Shown here piece after piece: positions 1 to 8,798 of a DNA stretch of 64,000 nt. Numbering within the stretch: position 1 is the stretch's first letter; each line of letters begins with the position of its first letter. The position numbers were made by a program, and so were the translations under genes. The DNA lies in assembly GCA_963422385.1 (NCBI GenBank), contig OY729432.1, forward strand, positions 2,046,001 through 2,110,000. Direction: 5' to 3'. This DNA comes from JAJDTQ01 sp963422385 (lineage in GTDB: Bacteria > Desulfobacterota > Binatia > UBA9968 > JAJDTQ01). Under the pieces are notes generated by a model. That model did not search any database and was not told the DNA's origin. It saw only the letters and a program-made list of their open reading frames with translations.

Positions 1-921
1 CGCCAGGCTCGCGCCCTCGCAGGCTACATGGAGCGTGAGAAGCCGGATTGTGTATTGCCGAACCTTGCCAGCGCGAGCATTGCGACACTCTGGGCAGCGG
101 GTCTCCTTGCCGTACCCCCGCCGATCATACCCATCTTTCGCGATATCGTTCGATACGGGACATCCCGCCGCCGCGACCTGCGCCGAAGCCGGCGTCTGTT
201 CACCGGCGCCGCTCGTTTCGTGGGCGTGTCTCAGGGGGTCTCCGCAAGTTTGGCGGCGACCATGGGAATGTCGGACGATAGCATCACGACCATCTACAAT
301 CCGGTGGTAAGCCCCGACCTTCAAGTCAGGATGGCGGAGCCTCCGGACCACCCCTGGCTCCTGGACGGAGAAGAGCCCGTCATTCTCGCGGCGGGACGCC
401 TGTCGTATCAGAAGGACTATTCCACCCTCATCAAGGCCTTTGCCCGACTCGTTGCGCGGCGTTCGTGCCGCCTGATCATCCTTGGCGAGGGACGCCGCCG
501 GAAGGTGCTTGAAAGACTTGTCGAGGATCTGCGCCTCAACGATCGGGTGTCGTTGCCGGGATGGGTCGAAAATCCTTTCGCATTCATGTCCCGCGCGTCC
601 CTCTTCGTATTGTCGTCAAGACACGAGGGACTGCCCGGGGTTCTGATTCAGGCACTCGCGTGCGGTTGTCCGTGCGTGAGCACCGATTGTCCGTCGGGTC
701 CCGCGGAAGTGCTTCAGGACGGTCGAGTGGGGCCACTTGTTGTGGTCGGGGACGAGGCGGCGTTGGCGGAGGCGATGGCTCGTACCCTTGATCAACCGCC
801 CGACGGTCGGGAGTTGAAGCAGCGGGCCGCGTATTTCTCCGTGGACCGTGCCGCTGCCGCCTACGAGGACCTGCTGTCCACCGTTGTGCCGTCACGCCTG
901 ACCGGACGGTCGGTGAAATGA
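1..921 (+). CDS. Glycosyltransferase family 4 (5' end cut by window edge)
   Basis: Retaining GT4 (GT-B fold) glycosyltransferase, probably adding a sugar to a surface polysaccharide intermediate at the cytoplasmic face. The frame is open to base 1; residues upstream of the first ATG (position 28) still align with the paralogue at 4439-5716 (R-A-x-A-x-Y-M), so the true start lies outside the window. Visible are the Rossmann-like second half: the 'GVSQG' segment, 'TIYNPV', 'LAAGRL', 'LGEG', and the nucleotide-sugar-binding 'HEGLPGVLIQALACG' stretch with its E-x7-E-like pattern changed to E...Q. The motif Glu that follows in many GT4 enzymes (E-A-L-A-C-G) is Q-A-L-A-C-G here, unlike the paralogue. 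Neighbours are a methyltransferase and other glycan genes. Family assignment is firm; sugar and acceptor are unknown. Confidence 0.88.
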   Translation, partial: RQARALAGYMEREKPDCVLPNLASASIATLWAAGLLAVPPPIIPIFRDIVRYGTSRRRDLRRSRRLFTGAARFVGVSQGVSASLAATMGMSDDSITTIYNPVVSPDLQVRMAEPPDHPWLLDGEEPVILAAGRLSYQKDYSTLIKAFARLVARRSCRLIILGEGRRRKVLERLVEDLRLNDRVSLPGWVENPFAFMSRASLFVLSSRHEGLPGVLIQALACGCPCVSTDCPSGPAEVLQDGRVGPLVVVGDEAALAEAMARTLDQPPDGRELKQRAAYFSVDRAAAAYEDLLSTVVPSRLTGRSVK

Positions 922-1082
922 AGGCCGGCAACCTCCACGTCCGAAGACCACGGCGTCGCGATGGCATCCCGCGATCGTCGAGTGCTCCCCTTGCGGAAAC
1001 GCCCTAACGGGGTGTCTACCTGGCCATGGAAAAGGCGCTTGGCTATCGGGAGTGTATTCCAATACGGAAGTGAGCGTGAAGC

Positions 1083-1979
1083 ATGCTTGACCTCCCCTGG
1101 ACTTTCCTCAGGAAAGTTCGGCGAACCCGAAGAGAGAGAAAAAGACTTTCGGAGATAAACAGGATCGGATGCCATGCAGCATCTCTCAGGACCGCGAACC
1201 CGGAGCGTTTGCGCGAAGTCTTTTCTTCGTACGAAACAGATTCGCTGTGGAACTCGGCCATCCGGAAGTTGACCCTTTGCCATATTCCGGATGGATCGGG
1301 TGGCGTCAATCCTGGAGACCGAAGGGCGCTCTTTTATCTGATCTGCGCCTTCAAGCCCCGGTCCATTCTGGAAATCGGAACGCACATCGGCGCGTCAACG
1401 GTGCATCTAGCCATGGCGCTTCACATGAACCGGACGTTCGGTCATGGCGGGGATCCCGGCGGGCTTGCCACCACTCCAACCCGTGCCTCAATGGCCGAAA
1501 GACCCGGGCTGGTATCCGTGGACGTGGCGGATGTCAATGATGCCGTTTCGAAACCGTGGCTGAAACATGGAACGAAACACTCTCCCGTCGAGATGGCAAG
1601 ACGGATGGGTACCGGGCATCTCGTCGAGTTCGTCGTTGATCATTCACTCGATTATCTGAAAAAGTCCCACGACAGGTTCGATTTCATTTTTCTCGACGGT
1701 GATCATGGCGCGGAGACGGTGTATCAGGAAATACCCAGTGCCCTTGGTGCGCTGGACCAAGGCGGCGTCATTCTGTTGCACGACTATTTTCCCGGCTTGC
1801 GACCGCTGTGGATGGACGGCTCGGTAGTTTCGGGTCCCTTTCTCGCCATCGAGCGCCTCAGGAACGAAGGCGCCGACTTCATCGTTTACCCTCTGGGCAA
1901 ACTGCCTTGGCCAACGAAGTTGCGGTCGAACGTCACGAGCCTGGCTCTTCTCGTAAAACCGGAGGGGCGAGGAGTGTGA
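1083..1979 (+). CDS. Class I SAM-dependent methyltransferase
   Basis: 298-residue Rossmann-fold methyltransferase, probably of the Methyltransf_24/CmcI-like group. SAM-binding motif I is 'ILEIGTHIGAST' near residue 100, and motif post-I/II is followed by 'FDFIFLDGDHG', the acidic strand typical of the family; 'GGVILLHDYFPG' follows. No signal peptide is visible; the basic first 25 residues are unremarkable. It lies between a GT4 gene and a convergent asparagine synthetase-like gene, so methylation of a sugar or glycan end group is the likely job, but that is inferred from context only. The ATG at 1083 is the first start in frame; an upstream ribosome binding site is not obvious. Confidence 0.82.
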   Translation: MLDLPWTFLRKVRRTRRERKRLSEINRIGCHAASLRTANPERLREVFSSYETDSLWNSAIRKLTLCHIPDGSGGVNPGDRRALFYLICAFKPRSILEIGTHIGASTVHLAMALHMNRTFGHGGDPGGLATTPTRASMAERPGLVSVDVADVNDAVSKPWLKHGTKHSPVEMARRMGTGHLVEFVVDHSLDYLKKSHDRFDFIFLDGDHGAETVYQEIPSALGALDQGGVILLHDYFPGLRPLWMDGSVVSGPFLAIERLRNEGADFIVYPLGKLPWPTKLRSNVTSLALLVKPEGRGV

Positions 1980-2012
1980 GGCGGTCCTTTGAGACGGGAC
2001 GGCCGTGGCCCG

Positions 2013-3935
2013 CTACCGGTGCGTTTCGCACCACGCCGCCAGCGCAAGCACGCGAAAGTCCCGTCGCCGGAATTTTCCATGCCGCAGGCGAAGGGATGCG
2101 GAGCGTGCCGCGCCGGGTTTCATGAGTCCGTGTTTGGAAACGGTTTCGTTGTTCAACAGATCTGCCGCCCATTCCCGGAGCGGCCCTTTCAGCCACGAGT
2201 CCAGGGGGCCTCCGAAACCCTGTTTCGGTCTTTCGAACAGGCGTTCAGGAACGCGGCGGCCCAGCACCTTCCTGAGTATGCGTTTGGTGCCCAGGGACCC
2301 CGCCTTCATCGCCGGGGGCAGACGGTAGCTGAATTCCACGACTCGATGGTCGAGAATCGGCACCCGGACTTCCAGGGAAACGGCCATGCTTGCCCGGTCA
2401 ACCTTTGTCAGTATGTTGTCCGGAAGATAACCCGACATATCAACGTATTGTTGTCGTTCTGCCGCGGACAGGAACTCACTCTGCTCAAGGCAGCGGTTCA
2501 CCATGTTGGCCGTAAGTCCCGTCCCGGCAGCTTTTCTGCCGCCGTGTGTCAGGTAGTGGTGGATCAAGGCGGGATCATGAATTCCGTCTGCCAATATGCC
2601 CAGTTCTTTTCCCGAGTAGTCCCCCCGCGAGTCCGAGTCCATTCCCGGAATCCTCCAGACCCTGGGCCTCAGACGCCGTGGCGTCATCCGGATGGACTTG
2701 CTGAACAATGCTTTTGCGAGTGGACTGTATCCCAGTGCCGGATGCTTCAGCAATCTGTCCGCTGACACGTGCCGGTCGTAGCCGCCAAAGACTTCGTCGC
2801 CGCCGTCTCCCGAAAGCGCCACGGTCACCCGAGTTCGCGCCAACCGCGATAACAGCAGCGTTGGAAGGCGGGATGGGTCGGCGAACGGTTCGTCGTGATG
2901 CCCCATGACTGCCGGGCCGTGCTTCTGTATCTCCTTGGGGTCGATGTAGTGTTCGCAATGATCCGTGCCCAGATGTTCCGCGATGGCCTTGGCGTAGGGC
3001 GCTTCATCGAAGGCGCCTTCCGAAAACCCGATGGAAAAGGTCTGCACCGGCCTGCTTGCCTGCTGCTGCATGAGCGCGACGACGGTGGACGAATCGATAC
3101 CGCCGGAGAAGAACGCGCCGAGGGGAACGTCAGCAACCATGCGGCGCCCGACGGCATCGGCGAGCAGGCAGTCCAACTCTTCCGTCGCATCCTCGAAAGT
3201 GCCGGTGTACCGATCGGCATGGCCCTTGCGCGCGGCCTCCTGCAACGTCCAGTACGGCGTGTGCCGTATCCGTCCCGGAAACGCGTTGTCCACTCGAAGA
3301 ATGGCGCCCGGTTCAAGCTTCCTGGCCTCGCGGTAGATGCAGAACGGCGCCGGAATGTAGTCAAGGGCCAGAAACGCTTCGACGGCATCGCGGTCGACCG
3401 AGAAAGTGAACTCGGGATGAGCCCGCAACCCCGTGAGCTCTGACGCGAAAAAGAAATGTCGCGTGTTTGCACTGTAATACAAGGGTTTGATGCCAATGCG
3501 ATCGCGGACGAGGAACAGGCTTCGATCCGTGCGGTCCCATACGGCGAAGGCAAACATGCCGATGAGGCGTTCGACGGTCCGCTGGACGCCCCAGGCCGCA
3601 CAGGCTTCCAGAACGACTTCCGTATCGGAATGGCCCCGGAACCGTGTGCCCCGGCTTTGAAGCTCGGACCGGAGTTCGCCGCTGTTGTAGATCTCGCCGT
3701 TGTAGGAGATCACCCATTGTCCAGAGACGGAGACCATCGGTTGCGCTCCGGCCGGTGAGACATCGACGACGGATAGTCTTCTGTGACCGATACCCACACC
3801 CGCATCGGCATCGACCCATACGTCCCCGGCGTCCGGCCCCCGATGCTCAAGGGGAGCAATCATCTTCCACGTGTTTTCCTCAAGTGGCGTCGTGGAACGT
3901 GGGCTCCACTCGATGAATCCGGCGATGCCGCACAT
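2013..3935 (-). CDS. asnB: Asparagine synthase (glutamine-hydrolysing)
   Basis: 640-residue two-domain amidotransferase. The N-terminal class II glutaminase domain starts with the nucleophile Cys2 ('MCGIAGF') and contains 'RLSVVD' and 'YNGEIYN'; the C-terminal ATP-pyrophosphatase domain has the PP-loop 'SGGIDSS' near residue 275 and 'SGDGGDEVFGGY' later. The reaction is ATP-dependent amide transfer from glutamine to aspartate or to another carboxylate. A GAGGG ribosome binding site lies 8 nt before the ATG. Paralogues inside glycan clusters often amidate uronic acids rather than make asparagine; with glycosyltransferases on both sides that is a live alternative. It runs convergent to the methyltransferase gene, with stops 33 bp apart. 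Confidence 0.92.
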   Translation of the reverse strand: MCGIAGFIEWSPRSTTPLEENTWKMIAPLEHRGPDAGDVWVDADAGVGIGHRRLSVVDVSPAGAQPMVSVSGQWVISYNGEIYNSGELRSELQSRGTRFRGHSDTEVVLEACAAWGVQRTVERLIGMFAFAVWDRTDRSLFLVRDRIGIKPLYYSANTRHFFFASELTGLRAHPEFTFSVDRDAVEAFLALDYIPAPFCIYREARKLEPGAILRVDNAFPGRIRHTPYWTLQEAARKGHADRYTGTFEDATEELDCLLADAVGRRMVADVPLGAFFSGGIDSSTVVALMQQQASRPVQTFSIGFSEGAFDEAPYAKAIAEHLGTDHCEHYIDPKEIQKHGPAVMGHHDEPFADPSRLPTLLLSRLARTRVTVALSGDGGDEVFGGYDRHVSADRLLKHPALGYSPLAKALFSKSIRMTPRRLRPRVWRIPGMDSDSRGDYSGKELGILADGIHDPALIHHYLTHGGRKAAGTGLTANMVNRCLEQSEFLSAAERQQYVDMSGYLPDNILTKVDRASMAVSLEVRVPILDHRVVEFSYRLPPAMKAGSLGTKRILRKVLGRRVPERLFERPKQGFGGPLDSWLKGPLREWAADLLNNETVSKHGLMKPGAARSASLRLRHGKFRRRDFRVLALAAWCETHR

Positions 3936-4438
3936 TACAGATATCCCTCAACAACAGGAAGGTGAACGCGATAAAGGGTCAGGCAACTCCAGAACACTGA
4001 AATATCTGCCTGACATGTAACATGTCTGCCGCGTCGACCACAGTAGACGGTTCCGAAATCTGGTCCAGGGCTGCGTTGAGCTGCGCAAACAACGGAATGC
4101 CAGAGAACCTGTGGCCGCGTTCGAAGGGCTTGGCCGGCTCCTTGCCTCGACTATCCTCCACCCAACTCGTTTCCCGATGCTGTCGGATCGACGGTGTGGG
4201 TCACGCTGGTGGACAACATGAGTGCCGTTTGCCATCATACCAGAGGATGAGCACCCCCGATCAGTCGCCGGTTGGAACTGGAGAGCGTCCTGACATCTCT
4301 TCCCTGAGTGGCCGGTTGCCGCGTGCGACACGCCAAAAACGCGGATGATCTTGTGCCATCCCGCGCACACCCGCCGTGTGAGCAGCCAGCTAGCTGCCGA
4401 AGAGATGGACTCGAACGTTCGGGTCACTGAGGAGACCC
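3936..4438. other. Intergenic region without a recognisable gene
   Basis: About 500 bp between two divergent glycan genes (asnB leftward, GT4 rightward), so promoters for both must lie here. Open frames on both strands give low-complexity Arg/Ser-rich translations with no family signature. I see no repeat, RNA gene or clear sigma-70 promoter. Confidence 0.5.
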
Positions 4439-5716
4439 ATGCACATCACTTTGGTCCTCCCGAATCTCAAGGGTGGCGGTGCGGAACGGGTGGTGCTCAA
4501 TCTGGCTCAAGGTCTGATCGACCGTGGGCACCGTCTCGATATCGTGTTGATCCGACCTCTGTTTCACTACGTCAAGGAAATTCCCGTGAACGCACGGCTC
4601 TTCGCCGTGGACGGCATCCCGGCCCGTTTCTCGAAAGAGGACGGCGCTCCTCCGTTCGTCCGGCTGTCACACCTGCCCGCGTCTTCAAGGGGCTTCAACT
4701 GGTTGCACGTCGCGCGCGCCTTCGGCCGGGATCTCTTTCATTGCCGGCCTGATCTCAAGTTGCTGCACAGGGCTCGTGCCATCGCATCCTATATGGCGCG
4801 CGAAAGGCCTGATTGTGTTCTGCCGAGTCTTCCTCGCGCGAAGGTAGCGACTCTCCTGGCTGGTTGTTTCCTTCCCGAACAACCGCCCATCATACCCATT
4901 GTCCACAGCAACTATGAACGTAGGCGCACCCGAGACCGGTACCGATTGCGGCGTCTGGTGGGGTGCGCGGCGCACTTTGTCGGTGTATCTCAAGGCACCT
5001 CTGAACGTTTGGCCGCCGTGGTCGGGGCGCCGAATGGCGGCATCACGACCATATACAACCCGGTGGTTACGCGGACGCTTCAAAACGGAATGACGGAGCG
5101 TCCGCTGCATCCTTGGCTCCTGGACGGCGGTGCGCCGGTGGTCCTGGCGGTCGGTCGGTTGGAAAGGCCCAAGGATTTTCCGACCCTCCTCAAAGCCTTT
5201 GCCCGACTTGCGTTGCGCCGGCCGTGCCGTTTGATCATTCTTGGCGAAGGGAAGGAGAGGAAGAAGCTCCAAGGACTCGTTCAGAAGCTCAAGCTCGATG
5301 ATCGCGTCTCTCTCCCTGGTTGGGTGGACAATCCATTTGCGTACATGTCCCGCGCCGCTTTGTTCGTGCTGTCCTCGATACACGAAGGTTTTTCGATGGT
5401 CCTGGTGGAGGCGTTGGCTTGCGGCTGTCCCTGCGTCAGCACGGATTGCCCGGCCGGCCCTGTGGAAATACTTCAGGACGGCAAGTTCGGACCGCTGGTT
5501 GCGGTCGGCGACGAAGTAGGATTGGCCGAGACCATGGACCGCGTCCTCGATCGGCCGCCGGACAAACGGATGTTGCAGCGACGGGCAGCGGACTTCTCGG
5601 TGGACACGGCAGCCTCGGCTTACGAAGGGCTGATCCAGACTATTGTGTCCAGCGGTGAGTGCCGGCCCAGGCCGTCGGCGCGTAAGGGTGCGGGTCGAGC
5701 AGCAGATAGCCGGTAA
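4439..5716 (+). CDS. Glycosyltransferase family 4
   Basis: 425-residue complete GT4 glycosyltransferase. The N-terminal acceptor-side domain opens with 'LPNLKGGGAERVVLNLA', the glycine-rich segment typical of WcaL/PglA-type enzymes; the C-terminal donor domain has 'LAVGRLERPKDFPTLLKAF', 'ILGEG', 'LPGWVDNP' and 'HEGFSMVLVEALACGCP', which contains the E-x7-E donor-binding motif. GAGGAG lies 4 nt before the ATG. It is a close paralogue of the partial gene at the left edge (shared long stretches from 'YNPVV' to 'TDCP.GP'), so the locus carries a duplicated transferase. Its stop shares a base with the next ATG (TAATG), indicating translational coupling with the GT2-like gene. Confidence 0.92.
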   Translation: MHITLVLPNLKGGGAERVVLNLAQGLIDRGHRLDIVLIRPLFHYVKEIPVNARLFAVDGIPARFSKEDGAPPFVRLSHLPASSRGFNWLHVARAFGRDLFHCRPDLKLLHRARAIASYMARERPDCVLPSLPRAKVATLLAGCFLPEQPPIIPIVHSNYERRRTRDRYRLRRLVGCAAHFVGVSQGTSERLAAVVGAPNGGITTIYNPVVTRTLQNGMTERPLHPWLLDGGAPVVLAVGRLERPKDFPTLLKAFARLALRRPCRLIILGEGKERKKLQGLVQKLKLDDRVSLPGWVDNPFAYMSRAALFVLSSIHEGFSMVLVEALACGCPCVSTDCPAGPVEILQDGKFGPLVAVGDEVGLAETMDRVLDRPPDKRMLQRRAADFSVDTAASAYEGLIQTIVSSGECRPRPSARKGAGRAADSR

Positions 5717-6606
5717 TGTCCGACTTCATTGATACGGCCTCGGGGTTGTTCCATCGCTTTGCCGCAAGCGGAGTTCTGCCGGCCTCGTGGTTGCGGGACG
5801 TGGACCCTGCCAGCGTGGTGAGAGCCAGGCGCACCGGAAGGCTCTCCCTCGAGATCGTCACCCATTGCTGGCGGTACGGCCACTTCCTGACTTACCAACT
5901 CAGCTCCCTCGTAAACCATCGCACCGAGAAGCTCGACGTGACCATGACCGTGTACCATGCGCCCGACGACGAATCGGTCGTGCGCGTGCTGCGGTTCTTC
6001 GATGGCATTGACGTTCCCGGCGTCTCGTGGTGTTGGCGGCCGCTGCCCCGAGAGCGGCTTTTCCGCCGCAGCATCGGCCGCAACCTTGCCGCCCAGGTGA
6101 CTCCGGCCGACTGGATCTGGTTCGCCGACGCCGACATCGTGTTCCACGAGGGCTGCCTCGACACGCTGGCGGAGGTGTTGCAGGGACGGGACGACGTGCT
6201 GGTGCATCCCGGAACGATCCTGGGCACGTCCTTGCTGCCGGAGGACCATGAGATCCTGAGGCAAGGCCGCGCCGCCCCCGCCGTCCGCGAGATCCCGATC
6301 GAAGAGTTCCGTCCCTACAACGGAAACCACGCCAAGGCCAAGGGATCCTTTCAGATCACCCACGGCGACGTGGCGCGAGCCTTTGGTTACTGCAGGTCCA
6401 TCGGCCTTTATCAGCGGCCCGCGCCGCGCTGGCGCAAGACCTACGAGGACCGGGCGTTCCGATGGCTCTTGGGCACGAACGGCACACCCATCGACATTCC
6501 GGGCGTCTGCCAGATCCGCCATGCCGCCAAGGGACGGTACAGGAAGGACTCGGTGACCGGAAGGGTGCGCTCCTTCATACGGAGAAGCCGGGACCGGCGT
6601 GGGTGA
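5716..6606 (+). CDS. Glycosyltransferase family 2-like (GT-A fold) protein
   Basis: 296 residues. The first part ('LEIVTHCWRYGHFLTYQLSSL') matches the start of GT-A nucleotide-sugar transferases, and 'WIWFADADIVFHEG' near residue 135 supplies the D-x-D metal and nucleotide-sugar motif. No transmembrane segment is evident, so it is probably cytoplasmic and peripheral. Start overlaps the preceding GT4 stop (TAATG), so the two are co-translated. Downstream the DNA becomes degraded gene fragments, marking the end of the glycan locus. Donor and acceptor cannot be read from the sequence. Confidence 0.8.
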   Translation: MSDFIDTASGLFHRFAASGVLPASWLRDVDPASVVRARRTGRLSLEIVTHCWRYGHFLTYQLSSLVNHRTEKLDVTMTVYHAPDDESVVRVLRFFDGIDVPGVSWCWRPLPRERLFRRSIGRNLAAQVTPADWIWFADADIVFHEGCLDTLAEVLQGRDDVLVHPGTILGTSLLPEDHEILRQGRAAPAVREIPIEEFRPYNGNHAKAKGSFQITHGDVARAFGYCRSIGLYQRPAPRWRKTYEDRAFRWLLGTNGTPIDIPGVCQIRHAAKGRYRKDSVTGRVRSFIRRSRDRRG

Positions 6607-6609
6607 GGC

Positions 6610-6870
6610 CGTTTGATGTGGCGTGCCGGGCGTTGGTCATGAGTGCCCGGCCGATGGCGAGCATCTGCTGCTCGCCCCCGACAGGTTGCGGCCGTTCGAG
6701 TTCTTGCGCGACTCCGCCATGGCCACATTGTCCTCCGCGGCAAGTCCACCGAACACGGACGTGATCTGAAACGAGCGCGCCAGACCGAGACGGGCGCGCT
6801 CATCGACCGGTTTGCGGATGATGTCCCGGCCGCCGATGTGAATGGCGCTCTGGTTCGCGCGGCCTTGCCG
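6610..6870 (-). pseudogene. Fused remnants of branched-chain amino acid (Liv-type) ABC ATPases
   Basis: Reading the minus strand, one frame gives 'DIIRKPVDERARLGLARSFQITSVFGGLAAEDNVAMA' in pieces matching the LivG segment just after Walker A. A one-base shift later gives 'GGEQQMLAIGRALMTNAR', the ABC signature region of LivF/LivG. The stretch between them, Walker A and Walker B are all missing. I therefore read it as two ABC ATPase pieces joined by deletion with a frameshift, non-functional. No intact transporter gene lies nearby. Confidence 0.72.
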
Positions 6871-6881
6871 GACGGCTTGCC

Positions 6882-7369
6882 GTGGTCACTGTGCGTCATG
6901 CGCTTGGCCGGCTTGCGAAGGCTCCGGGCGCCGTCTTCCATCCACCGTTCGCCCAACTTGATCTCGAACGCCGCCCAGCGACCATCAGCCGCCTCCACGA
7001 CGGCGTCCACTTCAGCGCGGGGCTTTTGTCGCCAAACTCGGCGGTCAACTTCGACATGGTCGCAGGGGTGGCCACGTTGCGAGCCAGCGACCGTAGGAGA
7101 TGCCCCACCTTGTTGGGATCCCGCGACTTCCCGCTCACCCTTGATATGTCGGCGCGACGGATTTCATCCAGATAGCAGCGGTTCGCGCGCAAGGTCTGTG
7201 GCAGCGCATTGCCGAGGTTGCCAGGCCAACCGCCGGCGCATATGAGTTCCGCGACGCTTGTGATCGATAGTTCGGACTGCTTCGCTCGTTGTTCGTCGCC
7301 GTCCAGAAGCCCTCGCAAGGAGATCTCCCCAGTGGAGCGTCCGATCCCGTACAGTGACAACGGGCGCAT
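6882..7369 (-). pseudogene. Remnant of a DUF4143-type AAA ATPase
   Basis: The minus strand encodes the middle of an ATPase of the AAA_14/DUF4143 family ('ISLRGLLDG', 'LICAGGWPG', 'YLDEIRRADISRV', 'LLRSLARNVAT', 'KLTAEFG'). After a frame change it continues with the C-terminal nuclease-like segment 'VDAVVEAADGRWAAFEIKLG'. The N-terminal P-loop part and about 80 residues between the two segments are gone, so the gene is broken by deletion and frameshift. Intact members are about 400-420 residues. It abuts the Liv ATPase fragments, suggesting one rearranged block. Confidence 0.75.
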
Positions 7370-7436
7370 GCGCGGAGTCCGGCAAGCTGGGCATTTTAGG
7401 GGAACGGTAGTCCTGTCATTCCACGAGGCAAGATGC

Positions 7437-7497
7437 CAACGGGTGAATCGGCGGAAGGCCAGCGGGTAATTCGGCGTAAATTCAACGGGTGAATCGG
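7437..7497. repeat. Three direct repeats with 23-bp period
   Basis: The 15-mer CAACGGGTGAATCGG occurs at 7437-7451 and 7483-7497, with a diverged copy (CAGCGGGTAATTCGG) at 7460-7474, giving an exact 23-bp spacing. Multiple short repeats at fixed spacing are typical of transposase-binding ends of IS21-like elements; next to broken genes, an IS end left behind is the likely explanation. No transposase gene is visible. Confidence 0.6.
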
Positions 7498-7569
7498 GGA
7501 TTCACACAGCGCGCGTTATGCTGGCACAGGCGGGCGGGAAGGTCTGGCTGCAGGTCTTGTAATCCTGCC

Positions 7570-8598
7570 TCAGCTCGCCTCCCGATAGAGGTCCAGCGCC
7601 TTGACCACCGGGGCGTCGCTCATGGACAGGAGGATGGCGTCGGTGTCGGCGGAGGGGTTGGCGTGGGCGTGCTGTTGCCACAGCGGCACGACGAAGGAGT
7701 CGCCCTGCCGCCAGTGGAACTCCCGGCCGCCGATGATGGATGTGCCCTCACCCCGGTACACGTAGTAGATGACCGTGCTGGTGTGCCGGTGGGGCAGGGT
7801 CTCGTGGCCGGGTTCCAGAAGCTGGACGGCGCACTGGATCGTGGGCATGGTGGGCTCGCCGGTGACGGGGTTCAGGAATTCGAGCAGGTAGCCGTCATAC
7901 GGATCCCGGCCCGAACCGTTGCGCCTGAGCCGCTCCAGGCTCCGCTCCGTGTCGGCCCATTTGTAGTGGAAGAATTGCCTGGACGGCTCCACCGCCGGCC
8001 GCGCGTGGCCGTAGAACCCCGCCACCTCCTCGCTGGTTGCCTCCAGGGTCTGCTGCTCCTGGTGGTAGGGCTCGAAGAAGAGTTGGTGCAAGGCCTGCGT
8101 CAGTGGGATGTCGAGTCCGTCAAGCCAGATGATGGGCTTGCCCGAGCGGTTGACGTGGTCGTGCCACGTGAGCTGGGGCGTGAGGATGAGATCGCCCTCT
8201 TCCATTACGCACTGCTGGCCGTTGACCATGGTGTAAGCGTCCCGGCCTTCGAGTACGAAGCGGAAGGCCGCGGCCGTGTGGCGGTGCGTGCGGGCGTACT
8301 CGCCGTCCTTCACGTACTGGAACGAGCAGTGGATGGTGTGGGTGGTGCCGTGGCCGCCGGGGATGCCGGGATTCAGCAGCCGCACGGTACGGCGCTCCGC
8401 GTCGTCGAGGTTCACCACCTCTCCGGCCCGGATCAGACTCTCGTGGACGTCCTCCCAGCGCCACAGGTGAGGCTGCACGCTGGTGACGGGGTAGGGGGGC
8501 AGGTCCTCCAGCCCCAGGTTCCAGTGACCTTCCAGGCTCTTCTCGGTCATGTCGCGGTTGAGTTGCTCGATCGAATCGACGATGCTCTCCTGTTTCAC
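7570..8598 (-). CDS. Double-cupin protein, gentisate 1,2-dioxygenase-like
   Basis: 342 residues with two cupin domains. The first has 'YARTHRHTAAAFRFVLEG' (H-x-H-x3..F/E type metal site, residues near 105) and 'GDLILTPQLTWHDH'; the second has 'LPHRHTSTVIYYVYRGEG' and 'GDSFVVPLWQQHAH'. This layout matches gentisate and related ring-cleaving Fe(II) dioxygenases, which open dihydroxy- or hydroxyaromatic acids. I chose the GTG at 8598 because GGAAGGAGG stands 5 nt upstream and the family starts there; the frame is open further upstream but translates to non-conserved sequence. It is divergent from an ornithine cyclodeaminase-family gene. Substrate not determinable; 1-hydroxy-2-naphthoate or salicylate dioxygenase are alternatives. 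Confidence 0.8.
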   Translation of the reverse strand: MKQESIVDSIEQLNRDMTEKSLEGHWNLGLEDLPPYPVTSVQPHLWRWEDVHESLIRAGEVVNLDDAERRTVRLLNPGIPGGHGTTHTIHCSFQYVKDGEYARTHRHTAAAFRFVLEGRDAYTMVNGQQCVMEEGDLILTPQLTWHDHVNRSGKPIIWLDGLDIPLTQALHQLFFEPYHQEQQTLEATSEEVAGFYGHARPAVEPSRQFFHYKWADTERSLERLRRNGSGRDPYDGYLLEFLNPVTGEPTMPTIQCAVQLLEPGHETLPHRHTSTVIYYVYRGEGTSIIGGREFHWRQGDSFVVPLWQQHAHANPSADTDAILLSMSDAPVVKALDLYREAS

Positions 8599-8798
8599 GT
8601 CGCCTCCTTCCCCGTCGGAACGGACACGATGCCAGAGTACACGACTGGCGGGACAAGTGAAACGATCTTCGCCAAGGCCAACCGCCCGACAGGGTGCGCC
8701 GCGCCGGCAAGAATCGTTGCAATTAACCCCGCAGCCCGATATGTCATCATTTCGTCTCGCACGTTTCGTTTTCCACACCGCCAACGCAAGGAAGCCGC

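Noticed and set aside
3948..4427. Open frames on both strands between asnB and the GT4 gene
   Set aside because: Arg/Ser-rich translations without family resemblance; treated as non-coding.
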